The position numbers and the translations under genes are program-made. A stretch of DNA of 64,000 nucleotides, taken from the NCBI GenBank assembly GCA_963797765.1, contig CAWCQU010000002.1:1426001-1490000 (forward strand), given 5' to 3'. The notes under the pieces are model-generated. The model was given only the letters and a program-made list of their open reading frames with translations. It made no database searches and was not told the origin of the DNA. The number at the start of each line of letters is the position of its first letter. Positions within the stretch are counted from its first letter, which is position 1. Of this stretch, positions 63,516 to 64,000 are shown piece by piece. This DNA is from JBGPTK01 sp963797765. GTDB lineage: Bacteria > Acidobacteriota > Terriglobia > Acidiferrales > UBA7541.

Positions 63516-63661
63516 GCCCCCTCCAGAGCGAAACGATTTCACGCCTGATTCGGCCGGAACCCATCGACTAAGACCAATTCCCCAATTCGGATCTTCTCGG
63601 CGTTTGCTCGTGGGCCAATGATTCGCGATGGGGATGTGCCGCTTCCCCGTGAACGGGCCTT

Positions 63662-64000
63662 TCAGATGCCGGCGTACCAGGCATAGCCTCCTTCCGGAGA
63701 CGCCGATCCAAGTCCTTTGCCGAAGCCTTTTATGTTGTCAGTCACCGTCAAATGAGTGACGAATTTCACGTTCTTGTAGCCGAGTTGCCGGGGCACCCGC
63801 AAGCGGAGCGGCCCGCCGTTGCCTACGGACAGCTCGCCGCCGTTCATCCCATAGGCCAGAAACGTCTGCGGATGCAATGCATCGGCCATATCAAGGCTGT
63901 CCCACCACCCGCGCTCGATCGAAAAGTAGACCACGTATCGCGCGTGCGGCTGGATCCCCGCGGCCTCCAGCACGTGAGAGAGTGGCACGCCGGTCCACTG
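63662..64000 (-). CDS. Molybdopterin-dependent oxidoreductase, C-terminal part (cut by window edge)
   Basis: The frame enters from the window edge and ends at 63662, giving about 112 residues. WTGVPLSHVLEAAGI, FSIERGWWDSLDMADALHP, YGMNGGELSVGNGGPLRLRV and GYKNVKFVTHLTVTD are characteristic of the sulfite-oxidase/MsrP-type molybdopterin-binding fold (PF00174). The catalytic Cys and the N-terminus, including any Tat signal, lie outside. The substrate could be sulfite or oxidised Met; unresolved. Confidence 0.8.
   Translation of the reverse strand, partial: QWTGVPLSHVLEAAGIQPHARYVVYFSIERGWWDSLDMADALHPQTFLAYGMNGGELSVGNGGPLRLRVPRQLGYKNVKFVTHLTVTDNIKGFGKGLGSASPEGGYAWYAGI

Overview
The window reads as a chromosomal segment of a diderm soil-type bacterium, most likely an Acidobacteriota (Terriglobia-like) member. 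The reasons are the moderately high G+C, an Oar-like TonB receptor with an N-terminal carboxypeptidase-regulatory domain, Ser/Thr kinases fused to TolB-like and TPR regions, a CRTAC1/UnbV FG-GAP protein beside a TPR protein, a DUF6600-type FecR protein, a tricorn-like protease, and many short palindromic elements of the GCCGGGCTRAAGCCCGGC type. The taxonomic call is an inference from gene content. I see no rRNA, tRNA, CRISPR array, IS element, phage or plasmid gene.

Layout. 0-12.5 kb: a TSUP transporter, a kinase-TPR protein, UppS, a small regulator/membrane-protein pair, a secreted DinB protein, GT2 plus Pcm (overlapping stop and start), a tricorn-like protease and a kynureninase-like PLP enzyme. 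12.5-21.3 kb: an L,D-transpeptidase, a DUF2059 protein and a TamB / SurA-like / Omp85 outer-membrane assembly operon. 21.4-26.3 kb: a ThiF/MoeB-type E1 enzyme, an Lnt-type N-acyltransferase, a LolA-like secreted protein, a small Cys/His protein and MarC. 26.5-29.6 kb: a second kinase-TPR gene broken by five frameshifts. 29.8-32.0 kb: yebC, ruvC and a secreted protein. 32.1-47.0 kb: a lipoprotein of the alkaline-phosphatase (AP) superfamily, TPR protein, CRTAC1 protein, Oar-like receptor, TPR protein and two tandem sulfatase-fold/TPR hybrids. 47.2-54.3 kb: cysC, sat, a HAD phosphatase, two more AP-superfamily phosphodiesterases, an EMC3/TMCO1-like membrane protein and a small RHH-like protein. 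54.6-64 kb: a DUF6600 protein, Memo, small proteins, the large subunit of an acyl-CoA mutase, a His-rich secreted peptide, an AlkZ-related protein, Maf, a secreted TPR protein and the end of a molybdopterin oxidoreductase.

The best candidate for an undescribed system is 42.8-54.3 kb. PAPS-forming enzymes (Sat, CysC) sit among four AP-superfamily hydrolases, an Oxa1-superfamily-like membrane protein and an RHH-like protein. Four unrelated proteins there carry the same short motif, (K/R)LxxLGY(I/V), at or near a domain end; in CysC and the RHH-like protein it is the extreme C-terminus.

The second theme is technical. At least 14 single-base frameshifts break eight otherwise well-preserved genes, and most can be repaired by removing one base from a GGG, CCC, TTT or AAAA run. 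This looks more like uncorrected sequencing error than pseudogene decay. Broken genes are listed below by their readable pieces, and the joined gene is stated in each entry.
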